The position numbers and the translations under genes are program-made. Shown in pieces: positions 1 to 6,809 of a stretch of DNA of 64,000 nt. Under the pieces are notes generated by a model that did no database searches, was not told the origin of the DNA, and worked only from the letters and a program-made list of their open reading frames with translations. Source of the stretch: Alphaproteobacteria bacterium casp-alpha6 (lineage in GTDB: Bacteria; Pseudomonadota; Alphaproteobacteria; Rhodobacterales; Rhodobacteraceae); the NCBI GenBank assembly GCA_001510135.1, contig LFER01000020.1, positions 1 through 64,000 on the forward strand. The letters run 5' to 3'. Position 1 is the first letter of the stretch. Every line of letters starts with the position of its first letter.

Positions 1-314
1 TATTTGGTAATGCTTATCGTAGATATGGGAAAGAACTGAAAATGTTGGTGATACAAGAAGAAAGTAATCATCAACGACTACATTTACATACGATAATTGA
101 AAGACCAGATCGGATTGATGAAGAAATATTTTCGTCTTTAATCAGGAATTGCTGGGAAAAGACGAGATTTGGATATCGTGAGATCGATATAGAATACCCC
201 TCTGATCAACAAAGAACAGAGGGGTGGTTAGGTTATATTATGAAGAGACGAAGCAAACACATTTATGGTGATGGATTGGATCTTATGAATTCATCATGTT
301 TGTATCTTTGCTGA
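1..314 (+). CDS. HUH endonuclease, C-terminal part (partial at window edge)
   Basis: The frame is open from base 3 to the stop at 312-314, so the start lies before the window; the ATG at 42 is probably internal. The visible part holds a His-Leu-His pair (codons at 81-89) in the context LHLHTIIERP, matching HUH motif 2, where two histidines bind the metal. About 50 residues later comes Tyr-Ile-Met-Lys (234-245), matching the YxxK motif 3 whose tyrosine attacks DNA. The pattern is that of small Rep/Gp2-like single-strand nickases of filamentous phages and rolling-circle elements. Motif 1 would lie upstream. A role in nicking or replicating the element is inferred. The second HUH-type gene at 1912 has a different architecture. 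Confidence 0.6.
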   Translation, partial: FGNAYRRYGKELKMLVIQEESNHQRLHLHTIIERPDRIDEEIFSSLIRNCWEKTRFGYREIDIEYPSDQQRTEGWLGYIMKRRSKHIYGDGLDLMNSSCLYLC

Positions 315-416
315 CTATAGAGTCCCTAGAACGTCATTTGATATTTTGAAGACATTTTTAAAGGCAGATCGGAAGTTTGCTTTAATCATTAGTATTATCT
401 AAAGAAAGGTATTTGG

Positions 417-710
417 ATGACGAAGAAGGATAAGGAATACATGAAGCAGTTATTGTTAAGGTTCATAAAATACTATTTATCTAAACGTGACATTAAGATG
501 AAGGACCTGTTGAAGAATTTAGAGAAGTCATTAGTCACTAAAGGTAAAATTACAAGAAAACAACTAGAAGCAATCTTGAAGTTTATTGAACGTGAAAGAC
601 CGTTCAAGAACAAAGATCGAGATGAAATTATAGATTATTTTGGACATTTAGTTGTCGGTTATTCAGAAGGAAAAAGTAATGATTTTACAACAACCATACA
701 ATTCGAATGA
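417..710 (+). CDS. Small basic protein of unknown function
   Basis: A 97-residue, lysine-rich, mostly helical protein that I do not recognise. The ATG at 417 is preceded by AAAGAAAGG about 8 bases upstream, a good ribosome site. It opens the run of small genes and overlaps the start of the next gene (679) by about 30 bases, which suggests coupled translation. The segment near residues 43-60 (KITRKQLEAILKFIERE) looks like a helix-turn-helix-sized helical pair, but no family can be named. No membrane segment or signal peptide is visible. High lysine content with an AT-rich codon set fits phage-type genes. Confidence 0.6.
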   Translation: MTKKDKEYMKQLLLRFIKYYLSKRDIKMKDLLKNLEKSLVTKGKITRKQLEAILKFIERERPFKNKDRDEIIDYFGHLVVGYSEGKSNDFTTTIQFE

Positions 711-993
711 TTATAAGTTAGTTAATTTTAATGTTCCGAACCATCTGATCAATAGTTTTGATGAGATGGTTAAGTTCAAACGATTAAGTAGAACATCTAC
801 GTTGATAAGTTTGATGGAGGGTTGGTTACGTAATGAAGTAAGGAAGATGGATGAAGACGATAAGTTTAATGATTTAGTAATGGATTTGAAAACTCGTAAT
901 CGTCAAACAATACATCTACAACGACAAACTGACGAAGAATTACCACCCTCACCTATCTTTACTAATAATTATAGTTGGGAGGATACGTATTGA
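679..993 (+). CDS. Ribbon-helix-helix (CopG/MetJ-type) DNA-binding protein
   Basis: A 104-residue protein. After about 10 residues comes a classical ribbon-helix-helix module: a short strand (LVNFNVPNHL), a first helix (INSFDEMVKFKRL), a turn beginning with Ser-Arg-Thr-Ser, and a second helix ending near RNEVRK. Such proteins dimerise and place the paired strands in the major groove, and commonly repress replication or maintenance genes on plasmids and phages. The tail is acidic, then polar. The ATG at 679 has AGAAGG 8 bases upstream and is preferred to the non-ATG start at 652. Its stop overlaps the next start at 993. Being near the front of the cassette, it may autoregulate it; that is inference. 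Confidence 0.7.
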   Translation: MILQQPYNSNDYKLVNFNVPNHLINSFDEMVKFKRLSRTSTLISLMEGWLRNEVRKMDEDDKFNDLVMDLKTRNRQTIHLQRQTDEELPPSPIFTNNYSWEDTY

Positions 994-1409
994 TGGAGAA
1001 TAGGGAAGTTTATCACAGTTGGTTAAATCACGGTGATCCATCATCATTTTCGTTATCAAACTACTATTCGTCTTTGTTGTTAGATGAAGAAGGTAAAGCA
1101 GATTACGTTTTTCATATGATCGGACTGAGTGTTGAAGATGTGTTGAGTAGTGATAATCCGACTGTAAATCTATCACTCAACGAATTGAATAACGTAGTTA
1201 GAGACGTGTCAATTCTTATTGAGGAATTCATTAAGAAACGGTTTCTCAGTCCGACTGAATACGATGTTCAAAACGTCAAAGAAGCAATCGATGATTTAGA
1301 TCACGATATGAAAGATTTGTATGACGAAAAGATAAGAATTTTAAACACAATTAGTGGAGAGTTGGGAGGAAGAATTGTTAGTATCGACGAAACCGAAAAC
1401 GAAATTTGA
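993..1409 (+). CDS. Acidic helical protein of unknown function
   Basis: A 138-residue acidic protein with no recognisable family. The ATG at 993 overlaps the upstream stop (TGATG), and GGGAGGA lies about 10 bases upstream, so translation is coupled to the RHH gene. The middle and C-terminal parts are predicted by eye to be helical and rich in Asp/Glu (EAIDDLDHDMKDLYDEKI), which could form a short coiled coil. There is no signal peptide, membrane segment, or cysteine or histidine cluster. A partner or regulatory role within the element is possible, but nothing in the sequence shows it. Confidence 0.5.
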   Translation: MENREVYHSWLNHGDPSSFSLSNYYSSLLLDEEGKADYVFHMIGLSVEDVLSSDNPTVNLSLNELNNVVRDVSILIEEFIKKRFLSPTEYDVQNVKEAIDDLDHDMKDLYDEKIRILNTISGELGGRIVSIDETENEI

Positions 1410-1557
1410 GTTAGGTAAAACTATCACTTCGATGAAGTCGGTAGAATTTGAAATTATTGATGTATTTTCGAAAGACGACAAACGTAATCTGAATCAGGTT
1501 TTTGATAAGATGATACGTAAAGGTGCTTTTTCAGTCGTATTGATAAGGGAGAAGTAA
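1375..1557 (+). CDS. Small protein of unknown function
   Basis: About 60 residues, alpha/beta in character, unrecognised. The likely start is a TTG at 1375, which has GGAGGA four bases upstream; a GTG at 1354 in the same frame is the alternative. It overlaps the end of the upstream gene by about 35 bases, and its TAA overlaps the ATG of the next gene (TAATG at 1555-1559). The tail (KMIRKGAFSVVLIREK) reads like a strand-forming end of a small domain. It is kept as a gene because it is embedded in a coupled array with ribosome-site spacing on both sides. Confidence 0.45.
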   Translation: MLVSTKPKTKFELGKTITSMKSVEFEIIDVFSKDDKRNLNQVFDKMIRKGAFSVVLIREK

Positions 1558-1808
1558 TGAAGAGATTTAAGGAATTTATTTCAGAAGGATCGTATCCATT
1601 TTGGGTGAAAGCAGCAACAGCAGCGATGGTGTTAAAGATACGAAACTTATCAAAGCAAATTGAGAATGAAAACGATCCTGTGAAACAAAACAAATTGATC
1701 AGTCGTCAAAACAATCTCCTATCATACATCGATGGATTAGGTATTGCTGTATCTACTGACGATAAGAAGTTGATGAGTAGGATGAAGAGTATCGGAAAAC
1801 AATCGTAG
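1557..1808 (+). CDS. Small protein with a T4-type capsid-targeting leader
   Basis: An 83-residue protein beginning MKRFKEFISE followed by Gly. Internal head proteins of phage T4 start with a leader of the form MKTYQEFIAE, which directs them into the prohead and is cut after the Glu by the gp21 protease (preference for Ile/Leu-x-Glu); many cyanophage and pelagiphage myovirus proteins share this kind of start. Length, charge pattern and the Ile-Ser-Glu cut site all match here. The rest (about 70 residues) is basic and helical, with a hydrophobic stretch near residues 17-28 and a Lys/Ser-rich end. The ATG overlaps the upstream stop. That the protein is packaged into a helper phage head is inference; it could also be a leftover from a T4-like phage. 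Confidence 0.6.
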   Translation: MKRFKEFISEGSYPFWVKAATAAMVLKIRNLSKQIENENDPVKQNKLISRQNNLLSYIDGLGIAVSTDDKKLMSRMKSIGKQS

Positions 1809-1877
1809 AGTGGATTTCCTAGTCGTAGAGTGACGGAAACTATTTTTTTTGGAATGTAATAGTCGGATATGATTTAA

Positions 1878-1906
1878 CAGCATTTAGAGACGTTTTTTGA
1901 ATGCTG
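1878..1906 (+). promoter_or_regulatory. Hairpin just upstream of the Rep-like gene
   Basis: A perfect 7-base inverted repeat, CAGCATT (1878-1884) and AATGCTG (1900-1906), with a 15-base loop holding a run of six T, ends five bases before the ATG at 1912. No good ribosome site precedes that ATG, so the hairpin could control translation, act as an operator, or be part of a nick site for an HUH protein. The sequence does not decide between these. Confidence 0.4.
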
Positions 1907-1911
1907 ATTGA

Positions 1912-3894
1912 ATGACGAAAGATAACGATAAACGATGGACTGCTGTTAAACGACGTAGATCGTCGTCGATGGATACTATCAATCGTCTTCAAAATTTGAT
2001 GTTGGATGAAATTAACGACAGTAGAGAAGTTGTTAGAGAATACACACTCACTAAGAACAGGGTTACGAAAGCATTATTGTTGAGTAACGATCCTGAAGCA
2101 CATCATTTGAATCGTAGGATCAACAATTGTGTTCGAACGAGAAGCAAACGATCCAAGAAGATTGCTGATAAATTTAAGCATACGAAGTATGAAGCAGAAT
2201 TTGGATTAGTTGGACTTAATCAAAGACGGCAATTTGAGTTAAGAGATAATCCTGATGATTACGTCAAATATGATGTGTGTCAGAGTTTGTGGTGCCAATC
2301 TTGTAGGAAAATGGCAGGGAATACATTTCGTAAAAGGATACAAACAAGATTAGATCGTGGGACTTATCAAAATGGTAGTTTGGTAGATGTAGGTAAGAAC
2401 GGTGGTTTACCAGTATGGAAGAAGATACGGGGTGAATATCGTAATGAAGATTTATTACATATTACAGGTGTCGTCGGTATATGTAAGGTTGATCAAAATG
2501 AGTTGGATAAACTTATCAAACGAGATGTTAATCGTTGGAGGAAGGTAAGATATCAACTTCGTAAAACACCTATGGATCAAGAACGTTGGATCGAAGCAGC
2601 ATATGAAGTCGAATTAGTTAATTGGACGATGCTTCGTAATAGTGACGATGATGGAAGTGAGATTAAAAAGAAGCAGATGAAACAACTGATTGATCACTAT
2701 CGAATTAGTGATCAATTGTTACTGTTTGTTCATTTTCACGGAGTAACAAATCTATCTCGATCACAACTTAAAACGATATTTCAAAAGACGTATTTTATCG
2801 GGAAAGATCGGTTTGTAAAAACTGATAAAGATTGTGGTTTGTATATCCAGGGACTTCATAAAGATAAGTCGTTGGAGGAAAACATAACACGAATATCAAG
2901 TTACAATTTCAAGAATGCTATAAGGTTTAAACATAATTTTAGAGGTAGGAATTACTCTGCTGGTGAATACTTCTCGGATGATGAATTATGTAAGTTGATT
3001 ACGATCTATCAGAGATTTCAGAAACGAGATTGGAAGGGTTTATTTCGTAGTTGTGAAAACGATTGGGGGAAGGAACTCTACGATACATCTGAGTTGTATA
3101 AACAATCGATCATCAACGAAAACGACTTTGTTAAGAGGTGGCAAAAGACGGTTTGGGTGGTTGATTGGTATGGTAACGTAATCGTTGATAGTTGGAATCC
3201 TGATAACTTAGTAAAACATTCTCCTACAGCAAAATTCGAGATCAAAACAAACATTAAGATATTTAAGAAACAAGAGAGAGGAAGGACGTATTTTCCTCAC
3301 TGGGACTATCCTTGGATCGAAATCTATAAGATCGATTGGGAGTTTGTAGATACTGGTAATCGATTAGAGTTTGATACAGTTACGGACTACGTGAAATGGT
3401 ATGATAAGTCGTATCGGAAACAGAGAGATAAAAATCCTAATCTGAAAATCAAATATAATTGGAGTAATTTATTTGGTTTCGATTTCACAATTGAAGATGA
3501 GAATTTCCCACGAGTGATTAGGCAACTGAGACGTATCGAAGAGATCGATGCTGCTACTCGACAACGGTTTGAATTACTTAAACAACGGGACGAAAGAAAA
3601 CGAAAACGGTTATCTGATCAACATCAACTAGATTTGTTTGGATCGTTTCGACGTTTGTATGAAGAAGAAGATATCGGACTTTTCTTTCATTTTGATGATG
3701 ATGAAGTTGTAATACTGGAACGGTTATCTGTAGTTGATTTCGTTTCTTATTTGATATTGATGAAGAAGTTGGTATCTGTCGGGTGGAACGATACTTTCAA
3801 TTGGTTGTTTGGATTAAATCTCAACTCACTCATATCACAAAACGAAAAATCTTCATCAAAACGTAGATTAACATTAAGTATGCCTTCTAAATAA
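1912..3894 (+). CDS. Large HUH replication-initiator-like protein with zinc motif
   Basis: A 660-residue basic protein. In order: a charged helical N-terminus (1-115); a zinc-ribbon-like cluster Cys123-x4-Cys128-x2-Cys131 in the context CQSLWCQSCR, comparable to the cysteine block before the catalytic domain of plasmid rolling-circle Rep proteins; a motif-1-like strand LLHITGVVG (181-189); a Glu-containing strand AAYEVELV (229-236); His274-Phe-His276 in VHFHGV (HUH motif 2); and Tyr331-x2-Lys334 in SYNFKNA (motif 3). Order and spacing match HUH endonucleases that nick DNA and form a 5' phosphotyrosine. The remaining 320 residues are Trp- and Tyr-rich and unrecognised. The likely role is replication of the excised element. 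There is no helicase motif, so host or helper functions would be needed. Confidence 0.65.
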   Translation: MTKDNDKRWTAVKRRRSSSMDTINRLQNLMLDEINDSREVVREYTLTKNRVTKALLLSNDPEAHHLNRRINNCVRTRSKRSKKIADKFKHTKYEAEFGLVGLNQRRQFELRDNPDDYVKYDVCQSLWCQSCRKMAGNTFRKRIQTRLDRGTYQNGSLVDVGKNGGLPVWKKIRGEYRNEDLLHITGVVGICKVDQNELDKLIKRDVNRWRKVRYQLRKTPMDQERWIEAAYEVELVNWTMLRNSDDDGSEIKKKQMKQLIDHYRISDQLLLFVHFHGVTNLSRSQLKTIFQKTYFIGKDRFVKTDKDCGLYIQGLHKDKSLEENITRISSYNFKNAIRFKHNFRGRNYSAGEYFSDDELCKLITIYQRFQKRDWKGLFRSCENDWGKELYDTSELYKQSIINENDFVKRWQKTVWVVDWYGNVIVDSWNPDNLVKHSPTAKFEIKTNIKIFKKQERGRTYFPHWDYPWIEIYKIDWEFVDTGNRLEFDTVTDYVKWYDKSYRKQRDKNPNLKIKYNWSNLFGFDFTIEDENFPRVIRQLRRIEEIDAATRQRFELLKQRDERKRKRLSDQHQLDLFGSFRRLYEEEDIGLFFHFDDDEVVILERLSVVDFVSYLILMKKLVSVGWNDTFNWLFGLNLNSLISQNEKSSSKRRLTLSMPSK

Positions 3895-4040
3895 TTGTTA
3901 TTAAACAGTTATTTCGCTTATTATTTTCAACTTACAATCAATCGATCCCCTCTTTGTAACACTATTACAAATCTCACAAAACGACTGATGAAAGGTGTGT
4001 GATGTAGATTAAGTAATGAGGATATTTTTGGTATATCTTT

Positions 4041-4085
4041 CAATCAAATAATGTTATTTTAAAGTTATTCGGTTGATTGATATCA
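4041..4085 (+). promoter_or_regulatory. Inverted repeat and shared motifs upstream of the recombinase gene
   Basis: A 7-base perfect inverted repeat, CAATCAA (4041-4047) and TTGATTG (4073-4079), brackets ATGTTATTTTAA (4051-4062); the palindrome TGATATCA follows at 4078-4085. Both ATGTTATTTTAA and TGATATCA occur again just after the recombinase stop (5804-5815 and 5786-5793). This could be an operator, the recombinase promoter, or a recombinase-binding region. The remaining sequence between 3895 and 4040 is AT-rich with no gene. Confidence 0.4.
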
Positions 4086-4101
4086 CAGGTTGGAATTCGA
4101 G

Positions 4102-5754
4102 ATGGAAATACTTCATATCTACAGACGGGTATCGACGGATGTTCAAGGTGAAGAAGGTTTTGGTTTAGAATTACAATACGATACAGGGTTGAAGGTTGCT
4201 GAACAATTAGGGTTTGAAACTCGATTGTGGGATGAGGGATCTCAATCATCAACAAAGAATGATTTATCAAATCGTCCAGTATTAACTGAATTGTTGAATG
4301 AAGTAGATGAGGGAAATGTAAAGCATCTCTACGTCTATAATCAAAACAGATTAAGTCGTAATCGGACTACTTGGTATTCAATTGGTTCAAAGTTAGTCGA
4401 TAACGATATCAAATTGTATGAAGGATTGAATCCTGTTCCTCGTGATCTGAGTAAGAGTGAAGATGCTTTTGTATTTGATTTGATGAGATCGATATCTGTT
4501 CTTGAACAAGAACAACGTATGTCGAGATTGAATGCTGGTAAGTTTCAACGTGTAAAGAAGGGTATGTGGCAAGGTGGTCCAACACCATTTGGTTACGATG
4601 TAGATGATAAGGGATATCTGAAGAAGAACAGATACGAAGCGAAGTGGATAAACTTTATATTTGAAAAGTATGTCGAAGGTTTGTCGGTGACGAATATTTC
4701 TAAGGAACTCTTCAAAGAGGGAGTGAAGACACGACGTGGTAATCTGATGTGGAGCACAGCATCGTTAAGAAACATCATCTCATCAAATAATCATTATCAA
4801 GGGTGGTATGAATATAAACACGGTGAAACTGGAGATGTTGAAAGGGTCGAGTGTGATAGGATAGTTGGACAACGTTTGTTCAATAAAGCACGTAAGTTAT
4901 TTGGTGATAGAAGTTATAATGCGAAAGGACGGATCAGCGACACTAATTTAAAGTATCCTACATTACTCAAGGAGTTTTTGAGTTGTGGTTATTGTGGGAC
5001 TGCTTACGGACAGAAAGTGTATAGGATTCAGTATCGCAACTATTACTACTGTAGATCGAATGAAAAGAATTACAGAATTATTGATCCTAGTGAAAAGATT
5101 GTTTGTAAAGATCGACTACAATCAATCAAGATCGATGTTGCGGATAAGATAGTGTGGGATGCTGTAGTTGATACGATATCAAAATCACATTTATTCAAAG
5201 AACAAACAAAGAAGGAAGTGTTAGGATCAAATACTTTCAAAATGTCTTCTGATCAAATCAAGAAGATGAAACGTGATGTTAAGAAAACACAAAAAGATTT
5301 GAAGGAAGTTAGGGACTTAATCGTTAGAGAAAAAGCGATGAAGTCGATTGGTTCAAAAGCAAATTCTGAACGAAAACAGATACGTCAGGTTTGGGAAGAA
5401 CAACAAGAAATATTGGTTGAAAAATTATATCAGTTGGAAAACAAACTTTTGAATGCTGAAGCAAATAAGAAGTGGGTAGATTGGGTCGGAGAGTTTGATA
5501 GTCGTATCCAAAGATTGAAGAATGACGACATTTCTTTTGACGAAAAAAAAGCATTTCTGAATCAGTTTATCGACAGAATTGAAGTAACAAACGATGAGAT
5601 TGGTAAGCATCAGTTAAAGATTAAATTCAAACTACCTTACGTGAATGATGGTTTTGTGTATAAGGATCAAAACAACAAGAGTAAGGGATACGACATTCTC
5701 AACGGAGATAAAGAATTATTGGTCGTTGGAGGATTGGAATCTGAAAAAAAGTAG
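4102..5754 (+). CDS. Large serine recombinase (integrase)
   Basis: A 550-residue site-specific recombinase. The resolvase domain starts at once (IYRRVSTD), with Ser11 as the expected DNA-attacking residue and the family's later conserved arginine-rich stretch (NRLSRNRTTW). A recombinase domain follows (about 160-265, GGPTPFGYDV and the RRGNLMWSTASLRNII helix-turn region), then a zinc ribbon with Cys295, Cys298, Cys317 and Cys335, and a long lysine-rich coiled coil (about 385-460). This order is standard for large serine integrases, which join attP to attB and need a directionality factor for excision. The ATG at 4102 is preferred to a TTG at 4090. It is the last gene of the element and lies next to the host junction. 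The directionality factor is not identified; the RHH protein is a candidate. Confidence 0.92.
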   Translation: MEILHIYRRVSTDVQGEEGFGLELQYDTGLKVAEQLGFETRLWDEGSQSSTKNDLSNRPVLTELLNEVDEGNVKHLYVYNQNRLSRNRTTWYSIGSKLVDNDIKLYEGLNPVPRDLSKSEDAFVFDLMRSISVLEQEQRMSRLNAGKFQRVKKGMWQGGPTPFGYDVDDKGYLKKNRYEAKWINFIFEKYVEGLSVTNISKELFKEGVKTRRGNLMWSTASLRNIISSNNHYQGWYEYKHGETGDVERVECDRIVGQRLFNKARKLFGDRSYNAKGRISDTNLKYPTLLKEFLSCGYCGTAYGQKVYRIQYRNYYYCRSNEKNYRIIDPSEKIVCKDRLQSIKIDVADKIVWDAVVDTISKSHLFKEQTKKEVLGSNTFKMSSDQIKKMKRDVKKTQKDLKEVRDLIVREKAMKSIGSKANSERKQIRQVWEEQQEILVEKLYQLENKLLNAEANKKWVDWVGEFDSRIQRLKNDDISFDEKKAFLNQFIDRIEVTNDEIGKHQLKIKFKLPYVNDGFVYKDQNNKSKGYDILNGDKELLVVGGLESEKK

Positions 5755-5771
5755 GAAACCAGATTTTACGA

Positions 5772-5815
5772 AACATAATAATGAATGATATCAATAGTTT
5801 ATTATGTTATTTTAA
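5772..5815. repeat. Nested dyad element after the recombinase gene
   Basis: AACATAATAA (5772-5781) and TTATTATGTT (5799-5808) form a perfect 10-base inverted repeat with a 17-base loop, and TGATATCA (5786-5793) sits at its centre, giving nearly symmetric half-sites. ATGTTATTTTAA (5804-5815) overlaps the right arm and is also found upstream of the recombinase. It could be a recombinase or regulator binding site, a terminator without a T run, or part of an attachment site. No direct test is possible here because the left end of the element is outside the window. Confidence 0.45.
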
Positions 5816-5840
5816 GTATAGTCCGAAACAGTAGAATAAT

Positions 5841-5862
5841 GATAGGGGCGCTTGCCCCTATC
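5841..5862. terminator. Perfect hairpin at the element/host junction
   Basis: GATAGGGGC (5841-5849), loop GCTT, GCCCCTATC (5854-5862): nine perfect base pairs. Composition switches from AT-rich to host-like at this point. There is no clean T run on either side (CGCTCTTTCAG follows on the + strand), so it would be an atypical terminator. It may mark the end of an interrupted host transcription unit. Confidence 0.45.
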
Positions 5863-5989
5863 CGCTCTTTCAGGCCTTTGACTAACTCAGCTTACAGCTG
5901 CATCACAGCGAAGGTGCGGGCTGTTATGTGTCACATCAGTCGGTCGCGCAATATTTGAGACCAGCCGCACCCATATCAGCCAAATCCTA

Positions 5990-6388
5990 TCAGCCAAATC
6001 CAATATTGCACATGCCGTCATAAATGGTGATCTCGTTGCCATTTACCTCGATCAATTTTCCTTCGACGCCATAATCACCACCCATTAGGAAAACTTTCCC
6101 GCGCTCAACTTCACCTGCCAAGAAAGGTTGACCGGTATCCAGATTACCCAGCAGCGAGTTCTCAAGAGGTAAAGACAAGCCATCGCCGAACATGTCGTAA
6201 AGCTTCATGAAATCCATTTCTTTCTTTACCCATGCCCCATCTGTGCTGATGGTCGTTTCTGAAAGAAATGAGCATGTCAATGTCGCGGCAAAAGCGCCAG
6301 TTGTAAAGAATGATAATGCGATCAGAGTCGTTAACAGACCCTGACTGATATATGCATGTATTGCTCCTTCGTCTAATACAGTCCTCAC
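5990..6388 (-). CDS. Small secreted protein of unknown function
   Basis: About 130 residues read from a GTG at 6388. A clear signal peptide (GLLTTLIALSFFTTGAFA, cut before Ala-Thr-Leu) is followed by a small beta-rich domain with two cysteines that could pair (CSFLSE near the new N-terminus, DGMCNIG at the end). I do not recognise the family. The start is odd: a strong ribosome site (AAGGAG) lies before an ATG at 6357-6355 that is out of frame and reaches a stop within nine codons, while the frame encoding the signal peptide has no ATG. Either the GTG is used or one base is missing or extra near 6345-6355. It is the first host-type gene after the element. Confidence 0.5.
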   Translation of the reverse strand: MRTVLDEGAIHAYISQGLLTTLIALSFFTTGAFAATLTCSFLSETTISTDGAWVKKEMDFMKLYDMFGDGLSLPLENSLLGNLDTGQPFLAGEVERGKVFLMGGDYGVEGKLIEVNGNEITIYDGMCNIGFG

Positions 6389-6809
6389 ACCCCCTAAACC
6401 GAAAACTTAGTTTAAATCCAATAATGTCAATGAATGAAATAGTTCAGCACTTTGCGTTTAGAAATCTCATAGTTTCAAGGTGCTCGATATGCCTATTCAG
6501 GTGACCTCGCTGTGCGAATTAAATTGTCTTACGACTGCTCGGTTCAATGGGATTTTTATTGTGAAAGCAAAGCCACCGGCCTAATGAACACAGACGAAAA
6601 ATCTTAAGTCTATGGAGCTTTTATCATCCGCCTTTTAATTTGTGCATGGTTTAAGATAAGACTTCCAAGAGCTGTTTTAGCAGGTGGTCTTTTACCAAGG
6701 ATATATCAAAAAACAGCTTCAGGTAAAAAAGGGACGGTATATGCTTTGTAAACGCGCGCGCCGGCTCATAAAACATCGATGACCAGATCGTGGAAACGGA
6801 TTTAAAACT
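6389..6809. other. Non-coding stretch between divergent genes
   Basis: About 420 bases without a supported gene between the leftward secreted-protein gene and the rightward glycosyltransferase remnant. It must hold both promoters. Parts are AT-rich, but I find no convincing -35/-10 pair, long inverted repeat or RNA gene. A short GC-rich patch (CGCGCGCGCC) lies at about 6752-6762. Confidence 0.4.

Larger units (their letters stand above)
1..5862 (+). mobile_element. Right part of an integrated HUH/serine-recombinase element, possibly a phage satellite
   Basis: An AT-rich block that differs sharply in composition and codon choice from everything to its right (hand count about 37% against 53% GC on sample lines). 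All genes point rightward and are tightly packed: an HUH endonuclease fragment, five small overlapping genes, a large HUH Rep-like protein and, last, a large serine recombinase. A recombinase gene at the end of such a block normally lies beside one attachment site, so the junction with host DNA is probably between the recombinase stop and about 5862, where composition changes and a hairpin sits. No structural virion, terminase or conjugation genes are visible. The left end lies outside the window, so total size and target gene are unknown. The satellite reading rests on the T4-type leader at 1557 and is inference. Confidence 0.75.

Noticed and set aside
1354-1374. GTG start for the small gene ending at 1557
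   Set aside because: Kept only as an alternative: the TTG at 1375 has a close GGAGGA, the GTG has none.
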